From positions 186,001 through 250,000 of the forward strand of contig NZ_JAPDDS010000007.1 of the NCBI RefSeq assembly GCF_025950085.1: DNA of 64,000 nt. Reading direction: 5' to 3'. The translations under genes were made by a program, and so were the position numbers. The notes under the pieces are model-generated. The model was not told the origin of the DNA. It did not search any database and worked only from the letters and a program-made list of their open reading frames with translations. This stretch comes from Luteolibacter flavescens. Its GTDB lineage: Bacteria; Verrucomicrobiota; Verrucomicrobiia; Verrucomicrobiales; Akkermansiaceae. This document shows positions 34,882 through 44,062 of this stretch, one piece after another; position 1 is the first letter of the stretch, and every line of letters starts with the position of its first letter.

Positions 34882-35772
34882 ATGAGCCAGAAGGATGCCC
34901 AAGCGCTCGCCGAACAGCGGGCAAAAGAGGCCATGGAGCGTATCCTCGCCGGCGAGTCGCTCCGGCGGCGCGAACCCAGGGACACCTACGGCACTGCGGA
35001 AGGCGTCCCGATCCGCGAGGAGGTCGTGTCCCGCCATGACCACGCCATTGTCACCCGCAATAGCTACGGGTCTCTCTGCCTGAATACGCCCGACGTGCTG
35101 TTCGCCGATGTCGATGCCCCGTGGCGCGGAGCCCTGCATGTCCCGTTCGTTGGCTGCCTGGCAGTTGTTCTGGCGGGAGTTGTTGCGGGGTTGGTGCTGA
35201 AGTCTCTCTGGATCGGCGCGGCCCTCGCCATCGGAATTCCCTGGATCTGGTCTCACGTCCTGTGGCGGATCAACCGCGCCCGTCGCAGTGACGGCGAGGC
35301 CCGCGCGAAGCAGGAAAACCTTGAAAAGGTCCGCGCCTTTGCTTCTGCCCATCCCGACTGGCACCTTCGCGTCTACGAAACCCCTGCCGGCTACCGGGTG
35401 CTTGCAATGCACGATGTTTTCGATCCACAGGGCGATTCGGCAAAGAAGGCGTTCGAGGCGGTCAACACCGACCCGCGTTTCTCCCGGTTGTGTGCGTTGC
35501 AGGACTGCTTTCGTGCCCGGGTCAGCCCGAAGTACTGGCGCATCGGTTACAGGCCAAAGGAATGGCTGCCCAAATCGAAGTGGCCCTTTCCCTCCGAGGA
35601 GGTTCCCCGCCGGAAGCGCTGGGTGGAAGGATACGAGGCATTGGCTTCCGGCTTCGCCTCATGCCGGTTTATTGAACGTCTCGGCAGTCAGACCGTGCAT
35701 CCGCACGCCGAGGCGGTGCGAGCCCTGCATGACCGATTGTGCCGGGCGGATAGTTCCTTGCCACTTGCGTGA
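34882..35772 (+). CDS. Hypothetical membrane protein
   Basis: About 296 residues from ATG 34882 (MSQKDAQALAEQRAKEAMER). A charged N-terminal helical part is followed by a hydrophobic hairpin (GCLAVVLAGVVAGLVLKSLW and GAALAIGIPWIWSHVLW, ~93-130). The larger soluble domain has WHLRVYETPAGYRVLAMHD, DPRFSRLCALQDCFRARVSP and PKEWLPKSKWPFP. The C-terminal part resembles uncharacterised proteins often given domain-of-unknown-function labels; I cannot name one. The frame is open to 34339 but upstream sequence overlaps the opposite gene. Confidence 0.65.
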   Translation: MSQKDAQALAEQRAKEAMERILAGESLRRREPRDTYGTAEGVPIREEVVSRHDHAIVTRNSYGSLCLNTPDVLFADVDAPWRGALHVPFVGCLAVVLAGVVAGLVLKSLWIGAALAIGIPWIWSHVLWRINRARRSDGEARAKQENLEKVRAFASAHPDWHLRVYETPAGYRVLAMHDVFDPQGDSAKKAFEAVNTDPRFSRLCALQDCFRARVSPKYWRIGYRPKEWLPKSKWPFPSEEVPRRKRWVEGYEALASGFASCRFIERLGSQTVHPHAEAVRALHDRLCRADSSLPLA

Positions 35773-35799
35773 CGAGGCTGGCGGAGCAGCTACCCGGCA

Positions 35800-36600
<801 letters not shown>

Positions 36601-36729
36601 GCGCCTTACAAAGCATGACACAAACCACCCGGCACGGAAAAAAGCATCGTACTTCCGTGCGTCTTTGGTCTTGAAATTTTCCCCCGCTTGCCACGGCGGA
36701 CGGCAGACGCCTACTTTCGCCCCCCGCCC

Positions 36730-39060
36730 ATGAGTGACGTCCCGAACGAAGCCGCAGCCCAGCACATCATCACCATCGCCAAGGAGACCGGCATCAATGT
36801 GACCTCGGTCGCTGCGACCGCCAAACTGCTGGCCGAGGGTGGAACGGTCCCGTTCATTTCCCGATACCGGAAAGAAGCCACCGGCTCGCTGGATGAAGTG
36901 CAGATCCAGGCCGTGCGCGACCGCATGGTGCAGCTCGTCGAGCTCGATGGGCGCCGCGCCTCGATCATCAAGTCGCTGGAAGAGCGCAACCTGCTCTCGC
37001 CGGAACTGAAGAAGAAGATCGACGCCGCCGGGACGATGACCGTGCTGGAGGACATCTTCGCGCCCTTCCGCCCGAAGCGCCTCACCCGCGCGACGAAGGC
37101 GAAGGAGAAGGGCCTGGAGCCGCTCGCCGAGTGGCTGCTCGCGAATCAAGGTGCCGATCCCGCCGAGGAGGCTGCAAAATTCGTCAATGCCGACACCGAG
37201 ACGGACGCGGAAAAGAAGGTCGCCGATGCGAACGAAGCGCTGGCCGGTGCCCGCGACATCATCGCCGAGCGCGTGGCGGACGATGCCGCGCTGCGCGGAC
37301 GCGTCCGCAAGATCTACGAGGAAGAGGCGACCGTGGCCTCGAAGGTGATGTATGGAAAGGACACCGATGCCGAAGCCGCGAAATATCGCGACTACTTCGA
37401 GTGGAGCGAGCCCTTCAAGAGCATCCCGTCCCACCGCATGCTGGCGATCCGCCGCGGGGAAAAGGAGAGCTTCCTCATCATGCGCATCGAGGTGCCGCTG
37501 GAGCGCATCAGCCGCATGGCCGAGCCCGAGTGGGTCACCGGTCGCGGCCCGGCGGGAGATCAGGTGAAGCAGGCGGTCGAGGACGGCTGCAAGCGTCTCC
37601 TGATGCCATCCATGGAGACGGAGATGCGCCTCGCCGGCAAGAAGGCCGCCGATGAAACGGCCATCCGCGTTTTCGCCGACAATCTCCGCGAGCTGCTTCT
37701 GGCCTCGCCGCTCGGCCGCAAGCGCACGCTCGCCATCGACCCCGGCTTCCGCACCGGCTGCAAGACCGTGGCGCTGGATGCCCAGGGCGCGCTGCTGCAC
37801 CACACCGTGCTCTACGCGACCGCGGGCTCGAACAACCAGCTCTACGAAGCCGCGGTCGAGCTGACCACGATGATCACGAAGTACAAGATCGAGGCCATCG
37901 CGATCGGCAATGGTACCGCCAGCCGCGAGGCCGAGGCCTTCGTGAAAAAGCTGAAGCTTCCCGCCGGCATCCCGGTGATCATGGTGAATGAGTCCGGTGC
38001 TTCCATCTACTCCGCTTCGGAAGTCGCCCGTGAAGAATTCCCGAACGAGGACGTCACGGTCCGCGGTGCCGTCTCCATCGGTCGCCGCCTGATGGACCCG
38101 CTCGCCGAACTGGTGAAGATCGATCCGAAATCCATCGGCGTCGGCCAGTACCAGCACGACGTGGATCAGCGCGCGCTGAAGACCTCGCTGGACGATACCG
38201 TGGAGAGCGCCGTGAACGCCGTGGGCGTGGAGCTGAATACCGCGTCCAAGCAACTGCTGGCCTACGTTTCCGGCCTGAATGCCTCGCTCGCGGAAAACAT
38301 CGTCGCCTTCCGCACGGAGCACGGTGGCTTCACCTCGCGCGATGAGCTGAAGAAGGTTCCGCGCCTCGGTGACAAGGCCTTCGAACAGGCGGCGGGCTTC
38401 CTTCGCATCCGCGATAGCAAGCACCCGCTGGACGGCTCTGCGGTTCACCCAGAGCGCTACCCGCTGGTCGAGCAGATGGCTGCGGACGTGGGCTGCGAGG
38501 TCGCCGATCTGCTAACGAATGAAGCCGCGCGGAAGAAGATCGACCTGAAGAAGTATGTCTCCGGTGATGTCGGCCTGCCGACGCTGCAGGACATCTTCGC
38601 CGAACTCTCGAAGCCCGGTCGCGACCCGCGCAAGCAATTCGAGCACCTGACCTTCGCCGAGGGCATCGAGAAGCCCTCGGACCTGAAGGCCGGCATGAAG
38701 CTCCCGGGCATCGTGACGAATGTCGCAGCCTTCGGTGCCTTCGTCGATGTGGGTGTCCACCAGGACGGTCTCGTCCACGTCAGCCAGCTTGCGGATCACT
38801 TCGTGCGCGACGCGAGCGAGGTGGTGAAGGTGGGCCAGCACGTGAATGTGACCGTGATGGAAGTGGACCTTCCCCGGAATCGCATCTCGCTCTCCATGAA
38901 GTCGAAGCCAGACATGGAACCTCGCCGCGCCCCGTCGGGTGGTGGTGGTGGAAATGACCGCGGCCCGCGCCCGGAACGCCGCGACAATCGCCCGCAGCAG
39001 GGCGGCGGCGGTGGCAATGACTGGTTCAGCCAGGCCATGGGCCAAGCGAAGAAGAAGTAA
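36730..39060 (+). CDS. tex: Tex-family transcription accessory / RNA-binding protein
   Basis: A 776-residue protein. The N-terminal Tex helical part (VPFISRYRKEATGSLDEVQI) is followed by a YqgF-like RNase H fold (TLAIDPGFRTGCKTVALD, then IAIGNGTASREAE). Helix-hairpin-helix repeats (LAYVSGLNASLAENIVAFR and LKKVPRLGDKAFEQAAGFLR) and an S1 RNA-binding domain from about 655 (GIVTNVAAFGAFVDVGVHQD) complete the family architecture. A Gly/Arg/Asn-rich tail ends the protein. Tex binds nucleic acid and affects transcription. A terminator follows. Confidence 0.94.
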   Translation: MSDVPNEAAAQHIITIAKETGINVTSVAATAKLLAEGGTVPFISRYRKEATGSLDEVQIQAVRDRMVQLVELDGRRASIIKSLEERNLLSPELKKKIDAAGTMTVLEDIFAPFRPKRLTRATKAKEKGLEPLAEWLLANQGADPAEEAAKFVNADTETDAEKKVADANEALAGARDIIAERVADDAALRGRVRKIYEEEATVASKVMYGKDTDAEAAKYRDYFEWSEPFKSIPSHRMLAIRRGEKESFLIMRIEVPLERISRMAEPEWVTGRGPAGDQVKQAVEDGCKRLLMPSMETEMRLAGKKAADETAIRVFADNLRELLLASPLGRKRTLAIDPGFRTGCKTVALDAQGALLHHTVLYATAGSNNQLYEAAVELTTMITKYKIEAIAIGNGTASREAEAFVKKLKLPAGIPVIMVNESGASIYSASEVAREEFPNEDVTVRGAVSIGRRLMDPLAELVKIDPKSIGVGQYQHDVDQRALKTSLDDTVESAVNAVGVELNTASKQLLAYVSGLNASLAENIVAFRTEHGGFTSRDELKKVPRLGDKAFEQAAGFLRIRDSKHPLDGSAVHPERYPLVEQMAADVGCEVADLLTNEAARKKIDLKKYVSGDVGLPTLQDIFAELSKPGRDPRKQFEHLTFAEGIEKPSDLKAGMKLPGIVTNVAAFGAFVDVGVHQDGLVHVSQLADHFVRDASEVVKVGQHVNVTVMEVDLPRNRISLSMKSKPDMEPRRAPSGGGGGNDRGPRPERRDNRPQQGGGGGNDWFSQAMGQAKKK

Positions 39061-39090
39061 GCGGCTTTTTTCGCCGAAGGCAGGATTTCG

Positions 39091-39129
39091 GGGCGTCCTC
39101 TTTTCAGAGAGGGCGCCCTGTTCTTTTTA
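39091..39129 (+). terminator. Rho-independent terminator after tex
   Basis: An 11-bp stem GGGCGTCCTCT/AGAGGGCGCCC with one G-T pair and a 6-base loop TTTCAG is followed by TGTTCTTTTT. It is placed 30 bases after the tex stop codon. Confidence 0.82.
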
Positions 39130-39148
39130 CATGACGTGGCCGTCCCTC

Positions 39149-39257
39149 GTAGCAGAACGGCTGCGCCGTTCTGGCTGGGGAGAGCGTGAGCCAAAGTAGT
39201 AAGCTTGATCACCTCCGCGGACCGCACCCAGCCGAAACGACGCAGTCGTTTCGCTAC
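39149..39257. repeat. Paired GTAG-type REP element (BIME-like, cloverleaf inverted repeat)
   Basis: The element is bounded by GTAGC (39149-39153) and GCTAC (39253-39257). Next to each end is a perfect 8-bp hairpin: AGAACGGC-TGC-GCCGTTCT (39154-39172) and GAAACGAC-GCA-GTCGTTTC (39234-39252). The interior closes with GGCTGGG/CCCAGCC (39173-39179 and 39227-39233). The whole can fold as a three-armed cloverleaf. A GTAG head followed by a short stem-loop is the mark of REP sequences mobilised by REP-associated tyrosine transposases (RAYT). Two in inverted order form a BIME. No RAYT gene is in the window. Confidence 0.7.
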
Positions 39258-39349
39258 ATCAAAATGCGCCGCCACATCTTTGGAATATCGACGAGCCGCT
39301 GCGAGTTTCCGCGTGCAGGCGGCGGGGCGTTTCATCCAGCTTGCACGAA

Positions 39350-39880
39350 ATGAAAATCACGAGGGTGCGGTGCCTTGGCTGCGGTGCGGATCTGGAGATC
39401 GAGGACTCGATCCGTGTTTTCAACTGCACCTACTGCCACGCCCGCCAAGAGATCACCCGGGACGCCGCGGCGGACCACACCCGCCTGCTGGAGACCATCG
39501 CGCGGAACACCGGGCAAGCTGCCGACAGCCTCTCGGTGCTCGAACTCCAGAACGATCTCGACCGCATGGATCGTCAATGGAAGCACGAGGAGAATGGCCA
39601 CAAGATCTTCACCGGAAAGAACCGGCCCAAGGCTCTTCCCACCTCTTTCGACAACTATGCATTCGGCTGGATCATGGGCGGACTCGGCGTGATTGCGCTT
39701 CCGTTTTCATTCTTCATTGGTGGCGGTGCTCCCATCTGGGCGGTCGTTCTGATCGCGGCAGCAGCATGCATGCACGTCTATGCGGAGAAGCGGGCATCGG
39801 CCTACAAAAAGGCGCTCTCGGCTTATCAAGGCAGGCGCTACAAGCTGATGCAGCGGATCGAGGAAATCCGGAAAAGATAG
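39350..39880 (+). CDS. Zinc-ribbon, coiled-coil membrane protein (paralogue A)
   Basis: A 176-residue protein from ATG 39350. The N-terminal zinc ribbon has two CxxC knuckles (CLGCGADLEIED and CTYCHARQEI). It is followed by a helical stretch (LELQNDLDRMDRQWKHEE, ~65-85) and two transmembrane helices (FGWIMGGLGVIALPFSFF and IWAVVLIAAAACMHV), then a basic helical tail (YKKALSAYQGRRYKLMQRI). It is clearly paralogous to the next gene in domain order and motif spacing. The tail and ribbon are predicted cytosolic. No known family; a membrane-tethered nucleic-acid or protein binding role is only a guess. Confidence 0.75.
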   Translation: MKITRVRCLGCGADLEIEDSIRVFNCTYCHARQEITRDAAADHTRLLETIARNTGQAADSLSVLELQNDLDRMDRQWKHEENGHKIFTGKNRPKALPTSFDNYAFGWIMGGLGVIALPFSFFIGGGAPIWAVVLIAAAACMHVYAEKRASAYKKALSAYQGRRYKLMQRIEEIRKR

Positions 39881-39962
39881 GCGCATCCTTGCCCGGGGGA
39901 CTCCACACAAGGCGTGAAATTCCACGTGCCGACCGGATGATGTTTCGTTCATCCTCCATGCG

Positions 39963-40496
39963 ATGAAAGTGACCAAGGTGTGTTGTCAGGGTTGCGGCGC
40001 GGACTTGCAGGTCGACGAGTCGATCCGCTTCGTCACGTGCAACTACTGCCACGCCCGCCTTGAAATCGTCCACGATTCCACGGTGACGCACACGAGGATG
40101 CTGGAGCACATCGGCCGCACCACGGAGCAGATGGCCGGGAACCTGCGCGTGATCGAACTCCAGAACGACCTGGCACGACTTGACCGGGAGTGGGCATTGC
40201 GGAGGGAATCCTTCATGGTCACCGGGGAGAACGGTCACCGTTTCTTGCCGACCGAGACAGGTAGCCTGCTCGGCGGCGGGGCGATGGTGTTGTTCGGTAT
40301 TGTCTGGATGGTATTAACCTCTTGGATGGAAGCGCCGCTTCCGTTCCCCTTGTTCGGCTTGCTCTTCATTGGCTTCGCGATCTTCGGCACGGTCAGCGGC
40401 GCTTCAAAGGCGTCCGACTATCGGAACGCGGAAAGGCAAGTCAGCAGGCAGAGGTCTGCCTTGCTGCGCCAGATCGAAGGACTTCGGAAAAGGTAA
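39963..40496 (+). CDS. Zinc-ribbon, coiled-coil membrane protein (paralogue B)
   Basis: A 177-residue tandem paralogue of the previous gene. The zinc ribbon reads CQGCGADLQVDES and CNYCHARLEIVHD, with the helix VIELQNDLARLDREWAL at the same place. Two transmembrane helices follow (LLGGGAMVLFGIVWMVLTSW and PFPLFGLLFIGFAIFGTVSG), and the tail RQRSALLRQIEGLRKR corresponds to the first copy. Ribbon, helix and tail are better kept than the membrane part. The gap between the copies is 82 bases. Confidence 0.75.
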   Translation: MKVTKVCCQGCGADLQVDESIRFVTCNYCHARLEIVHDSTVTHTRMLEHIGRTTEQMAGNLRVIELQNDLARLDREWALRRESFMVTGENGHRFLPTETGSLLGGGAMVLFGIVWMVLTSWMEAPLPFPLFGLLFIGFAIFGTVSGASKASDYRNAERQVSRQRSALLRQIEGLRKR

Positions 40497-40588
40497 GAGA
40501 GTAGGAATTTTGCTTACGCGAAACCACGGATCGATCGTAACAGTTGTCAGGTTGCGGTGCGGGGGTGGCTTGTGCAAAGTAGTGCAAC

Positions 40589-41113
40589 GTGAAAACCCTT
40601 GATCGTTTTTTGATCCGTCACGCCTCGGGCCGTGACGCCACCCGGATCGCCGGGATCCAGATCCGCTCGTGCCAGGCCGCGTGCAAGGGATTGGTACCGG
40701 AAACGAAGCTTCAGGAGATGGATGCGTCGCGTCGGGCGGTGGAGTGGAAGGACGCGCTGGGCACTCCTTGCCAACAGACCGTGCTGGTGGCGATGAAGGG
40801 CAACCGCATGGCGGGCTTCTGCACCTTTTCAGAATCCACCGACCCCGAAGCCGCGCCCGCAACCGCCGAGATCGGTTCGTTCTTCGTGGACCCCCTCGCA
40901 TGGGGGCGCGGTGCGGGCCGGGATCTCGCGGAGGAGGTGATGGGACAGGCGAAGCGCCGTGGCTTCTCACAGATCACGCAGTGGGTGATCGGTGCGAATG
41001 ACCGCTCGCGGCGCTTCTGTGAGAGCATCGGCTTCGCACCGGATGGTGTCGTGAAGACCGAAGATATCTCCGGCTGTCCCGTGCAGGAGCTGAGGTATGC
41101 GAGGCGGCTGTGA
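40589..41113 (+). CDS. GNAT-family N-acetyltransferase
   Basis: A 174-residue acetyltransferase fold: LIRHASGRDATRIAGIQIRS at the N terminus, the beta-4 strand AEIGSFFVDPLAWGRGAGRD (acetyl-CoA pyrophosphate loop GRGAGRDLAEE) and QWVIGANDRSRRFCESIGF near the C terminus. GNAT enzymes transfer acetyl from acetyl-CoA to amines; the acceptor is not predictable. Stand-alone gene. Confidence 0.88.
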   Translation: MKTLDRFLIRHASGRDATRIAGIQIRSCQAACKGLVPETKLQEMDASRRAVEWKDALGTPCQQTVLVAMKGNRMAGFCTFSESTDPEAAPATAEIGSFFVDPLAWGRGAGRDLAEEVMGQAKRRGFSQITQWVIGANDRSRRFCESIGFAPDGVVKTEDISGCPVQELRYARRL

Positions 41114-41223
41114 CATCCTTTAACCGAATGGCCCAGGAGGAAGGGAATGCCATTCACTGCGACTTCGATTGCCTGGCCTCTGCAAGTTGCAGGCGGGCGA
41201 GGCAATCGGCACACGATGCCGCA

Positions 41224-42012
41224 TCACGGGCGATAATAGGTCAGACGGAAGAAGCCTGAGTTGCCCGTTGCAGTCCCGACCGGGATGCGCTGGTTCGATC
41301 CCACCACGGCGGTTCGGTCGAAGGTGAAGTTGTTGAGCGATGGCCCTGCTTTCCACACTTCCACGATCGCCTGCGCAGGCAATTGTGTGAGCGCCACGCT
41401 GCCGGATCTCACTTCCACCATTGGGCGTAGGATCTGAAGTGGCGAGCCTTGCTCTCCTGTCGGGAGCGGAGCGGACAGGAAAACGTAGGTCGCATACTGA
41501 TGCCCGGACGGAGGCGCATGGCCGACTCCGAATACCACCTGACCTGCATAAAATGCCGTCTGGCCGAAGACGTGCGGCGCGTGTGAAGAGGAGGCTCGCC
41601 AGGCGGCCACGGAGTCGGCAGGCGTGTCCACGCCGGAGCCGCGCATGCTTTCCACGAAATTGCTCGACGGTGTGTAGTTGGCGGGCAGCGGATAGCCTTC
41701 GTTGAGCACCCGCTGGTTTGAATTCACCTGATCGGGATTCATGTGGGCGAAGAATTTTCGCCGCTGCGTATCCTCGGCGTGCTTGCGGGCGGCGAGGCAA
41801 AGGCGGGGATCCAGCACCATCTGGACGCGTTTTTGATCCGGGTGATCGCGGATCAGGCGGTAGGTTTCGAATTCCTTCGCTGATGGGACGAAGACGATGC
41901 CTTCCGGCGGGACTGCCGCCATGGCGCCGCCTGCAAGGGAGAGCAGGCAGGTCACGATCGGCGCGAATCGATTTTGGGTCGGGTTTGGGATGCAAGGGTG
42001 GGTCGCTTTCAT
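41224..42012 (-). CDS. Secreted CAP-domain (SCP/PR1-like) protein
   Basis: A 262-residue protein. A signal peptide (IVTCLLSLAGGAMA, cleavage near residue 32) is followed by a CAP domain with LAARKHAEDTQRRKFFAHM, VESMRGSGVDTPADSVAAWR and the C-terminal QVVFGVGHAPPSGHQYATYV. A beta-rich tail of ~80 residues follows. CAP proteins in bacteria are secreted and of unknown or cell-wall-related function. The start is ATG 42012; the upstream frame to 42150 is low-complexity. It is divergent from the sensor kinase gene. Confidence 0.8.
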   Translation of the reverse strand: MKATHPCIPNPTQNRFAPIVTCLLSLAGGAMAAVPPEGIVFVPSAKEFETYRLIRDHPDQKRVQMVLDPRLCLAARKHAEDTQRRKFFAHMNPDQVNSNQRVLNEGYPLPANYTPSSNFVESMRGSGVDTPADSVAAWRASSSHAPHVFGQTAFYAGQVVFGVGHAPPSGHQYATYVFLSAPLPTGEQGSPLQILRPMVEVRSGSVALTQLPAQAIVEVWKAGPSLNNFTFDRTAVVGSNQRIPVGTATGNSGFFRLTYYRP

Positions 42013-42348
42013 GGCATATTTATCCGGGTTCGCGATGTCGTCGTTTCTCCGCGGAGGTGGATGCCTGTCCCTTGTCCTCTGCCCGGTCAGTGCCGGGCGG
42101 CGGGGTTGAAACGTCCTTTTCCGCGGGAAAGCCGTCGTTGGGGGGCTCATTCAGCGGGGGGCGTCCGGCTTTCTGCGGGCCGGCGGTATAGCGTGGTTTT
42201 GCAGCCATCTTTCATTTTCGACGACTTGGAACATCGACGCAAACGAAGGATATCAAATTCGGCATGAAGCCTGCAAGTCGGGACACATGTTTGACTTGGC
42301 GATTTCGTTCGATATACAGGAAACACCCTGGAAAATGACAACCCATTG
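42013..42348. other. Intergenic region between CAP gene and sensor kinase
   Basis: About 336 bases with divergent starts at both ends and no supported gene. Composition drops to AT-richer sequence from about 42200. It contains a good sigma-70-like promoter toward the kinase (42291-42318) and a tiny upstream frame (ATG 42335, stop 42347-42349) overlapping the kinase start. Confidence 0.6.
42291..42318 (+). promoter_or_regulatory. Sigma-70-like promoter of the sensor kinase operon
   Basis: -35 TTGACT (42291-42296) and -10 TATACA (42313-42318) are separated by 16 bases. A start of transcription near 42325 would leave a leader of about 24 bases before ATG 42349. Confidence 0.5.
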
Positions 42349-43305
42349 ATGTCGAAGAAAATTCTAGCAAACATCCACGCCGAGTGGCCGGATGTGATGC
42401 CGCGGCCCGAGTGGCGGATCACCGCCGCATACCTTCTGGCCGCGGGCCTGTGGGTCGTGTTGTCGGACTACCTGGTCTGCTCGGTCTGGCCAGATGGATC
42501 GGCATGGGTGCAGGCGCTGAAAGGCCTGAACTTCATCGCCACCACCTCGCTGCTACTGTTTTTCGTGCTGCGACGCGCCTACCGGGGCTGGCGTCGAGCG
42601 GAGCGGCGGAATCGCAATCTGGTCGTGGAGATGAGCGATTGCTTTCGCCAGCTTTCCGGGCGCTCGGAGCGCTTGCGCGAGGAGGAGCGCACGCGCCTTT
42701 CCCGGGAGCTGCATGATCAACTGGGGCAATCCCTCACCGTGCTCGCACTCGATCTTCGCTGGATGGAAGGGCGGCTGGAAAAGCTGAATGATGCCGCGCC
42801 GGTGAATCCGCTGATCGACCGCCTCGTGGACATGGAGGGGCAGGTGCAGCAGTTGCTCGCTGCCGTCCAGTCCATCTCCGCTGATCTGCGGCCGGATGCC
42901 TTGGACCGGCTCGGACTACACGATGCGCTCATCCAGGAGGCGAAGCGTCTCCAGCAGCGCAGCGGCATTGCCATCACGGTGGACGTCACCGGAGTGCCGG
43001 AGAGGCTCCCGCAAGAGATCGCCACCACTGCTTACCGGATTTTTCAAGAAGCGATGACGAACGTGATTCGCCACGCGGAAGCGTCGGAGGTTGTTGTTTG
43101 CTGTGGCACGCATCAGGGGCGCTTGAGGCTTTCCATCACCGATGACGGCGTGGGCATGAAGCCCGACGGAGATCGGGGAAGAGGAGCCTTGGGACTTCTC
43201 GGCATGCGCGAGCGTGCGGAGTCCTGCGGCGGCTCCCTGCGCGTGACCTCCAATCCAGACAAGGGTACCGAGGTCGTCGCTGAACTGCCATGCAAGCGGG
43301 AATGA
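42349..43305 (+). CDS. Membrane sensor histidine kinase (NarX/DegS type, HisKA_3)
   Basis: A 318-residue kinase with two N-terminal transmembrane helices (ITAAYLLAAGLWVVLSDYLV and LKGLNFIATTSLLLFFVL) and a short loop between them. A coiled linker leads to the HisKA_3 dimerisation domain with the phosphorylated His in RLSRELHDQLGQSL near 125. The HATPase domain has YRIFQEAMTNVIRHAEAS, DDGVGMKPDGDRG and GALGLLGMRERAESCGG. It signals to the response regulator whose start overlaps its stop (ATGA). The input domain is so small that the signal is likely sensed in the membrane. Confidence 0.92.
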   Translation: MSKKILANIHAEWPDVMPRPEWRITAAYLLAAGLWVVLSDYLVCSVWPDGSAWVQALKGLNFIATTSLLLFFVLRRAYRGWRRAERRNRNLVVEMSDCFRQLSGRSERLREEERTRLSRELHDQLGQSLTVLALDLRWMEGRLEKLNDAAPVNPLIDRLVDMEGQVQQLLAAVQSISADLRPDALDRLGLHDALIQEAKRLQQRSGIAITVDVTGVPERLPQEIATTAYRIFQEAMTNVIRHAEASEVVVCCGTHQGRLRLSITDDGVGMKPDGDRGRGALGLLGMRERAESCGGSLRVTSNPDKGTEVVAELPCKRE

Positions 43306-43946
43306 ACAAAGGGGGAATGAACATCCTGATCGCCGATGATCACGAGTTGGTGCGGCGCGGCCTGCGCTCGTTGCTTGGCGACGAATACCCGGACGCCTAC
43401 ATTCGAGAGGCGGGCTCCGCGAGCGACGCGCTGGAGATGGCGGGCGTCGTCACCTACCACCTCGCCATCGTAGATATCAATCTGCCCGGCCGCGATGGTC
43501 TGGACCTGCTCGGCGATCTCCGTCGGCTGTATCCTGCCCTGCCGGTGCTGATGGTGAGTGCGCACACCGAGGAGGAATTTGCCATCCGGGCGCTGAAGCT
43601 GGGAGCTGCCGGTTACGTCTCGAAACAAAGCGCCGCCGACGTGCTCGTCTCGGCCGTGAAGAAGGTGCTAGCTGGGGGCCGCTACATCAGCGCCATCGTT
43701 GCGGAGAGGCTGGCCCGCGCCGTGGCGGAAGGCTGGGACGGCGAGCCGCATGAGGCTTTGTCCCATCGTGAGCTGCAGGTGCTGAAGCGCATCGCGGAAG
43801 GTCGCTCGATCAAGGAGATCGCCGCCGAGCTGGCCCTGAGCGAGAAGACCATCGCAACCTATCGCAGCCGCATTTCCGAGAAGCTGCAGCTAGCCGGGAA
43901 CGTGGAGCTGACCCGTTACGCGATGAAACACGGGATCATCAGCTAG
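43302..43946 (+). CDS. NarL/FixJ-family response regulator
   Basis: A 214-residue regulator. The receiver has the acidic pocket IADDHELVRRG, phospho-acceptor Asp in VDINLPGRDGLDLL and Lys in GYVSKQSAADVL. A LuxR-type helix-turn-helix (LSHRELQVLKRIAEGRSIKE, then LSEKTIATYRSRISEKLQL) follows. It overlaps the kinase stop as ATGA. An alternative start at ATG 43317 is possible. It is the cognate partner of the adjacent kinase. Confidence 0.92.
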   Translation: MNKGGMNILIADDHELVRRGLRSLLGDEYPDAYIREAGSASDALEMAGVVTYHLAIVDINLPGRDGLDLLGDLRRLYPALPVLMVSAHTEEEFAIRALKLGAAGYVSKQSAADVLVSAVKKVLAGGRYISAIVAERLARAVAEGWDGEPHEALSHRELQVLKRIAEGRSIKEIAAELALSEKTIATYRSRISEKLQLAGNVELTRYAMKHGIIS

Positions 43947-43986
43947 GATAAGCGGAGTTTGTCAACGAACGGATATTGTTAGGGAT

Positions 43987-44008
43987 TTGTCGGTGAATCC
44001 ACCGACAA
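43987..44008. promoter_or_regulatory. Perfect inverted repeat upstream of FN3 gene
   Basis: TTGTCGGTG-AATC-CACCGACAA is a perfect 9-bp inverted repeat 41 bases after the regulator stop and 55 bases before the FN3 gene. No T run follows on either strand, so it is more likely an operator or RNA stem than a terminator. Confidence 0.4.
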
Positions 44009-44062
44009 GGAAATCAGCAAGAGCGCCCCTGTCGGGTACGCGGGATTCCGGCATCGTGGGAG

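Noticed and set aside
36601-38448. N-terminal extension of the peptide ABC ATPase
   Set aside because: It is antisense to tex and has no family sequence; the ATPase starts at GTG 36600.
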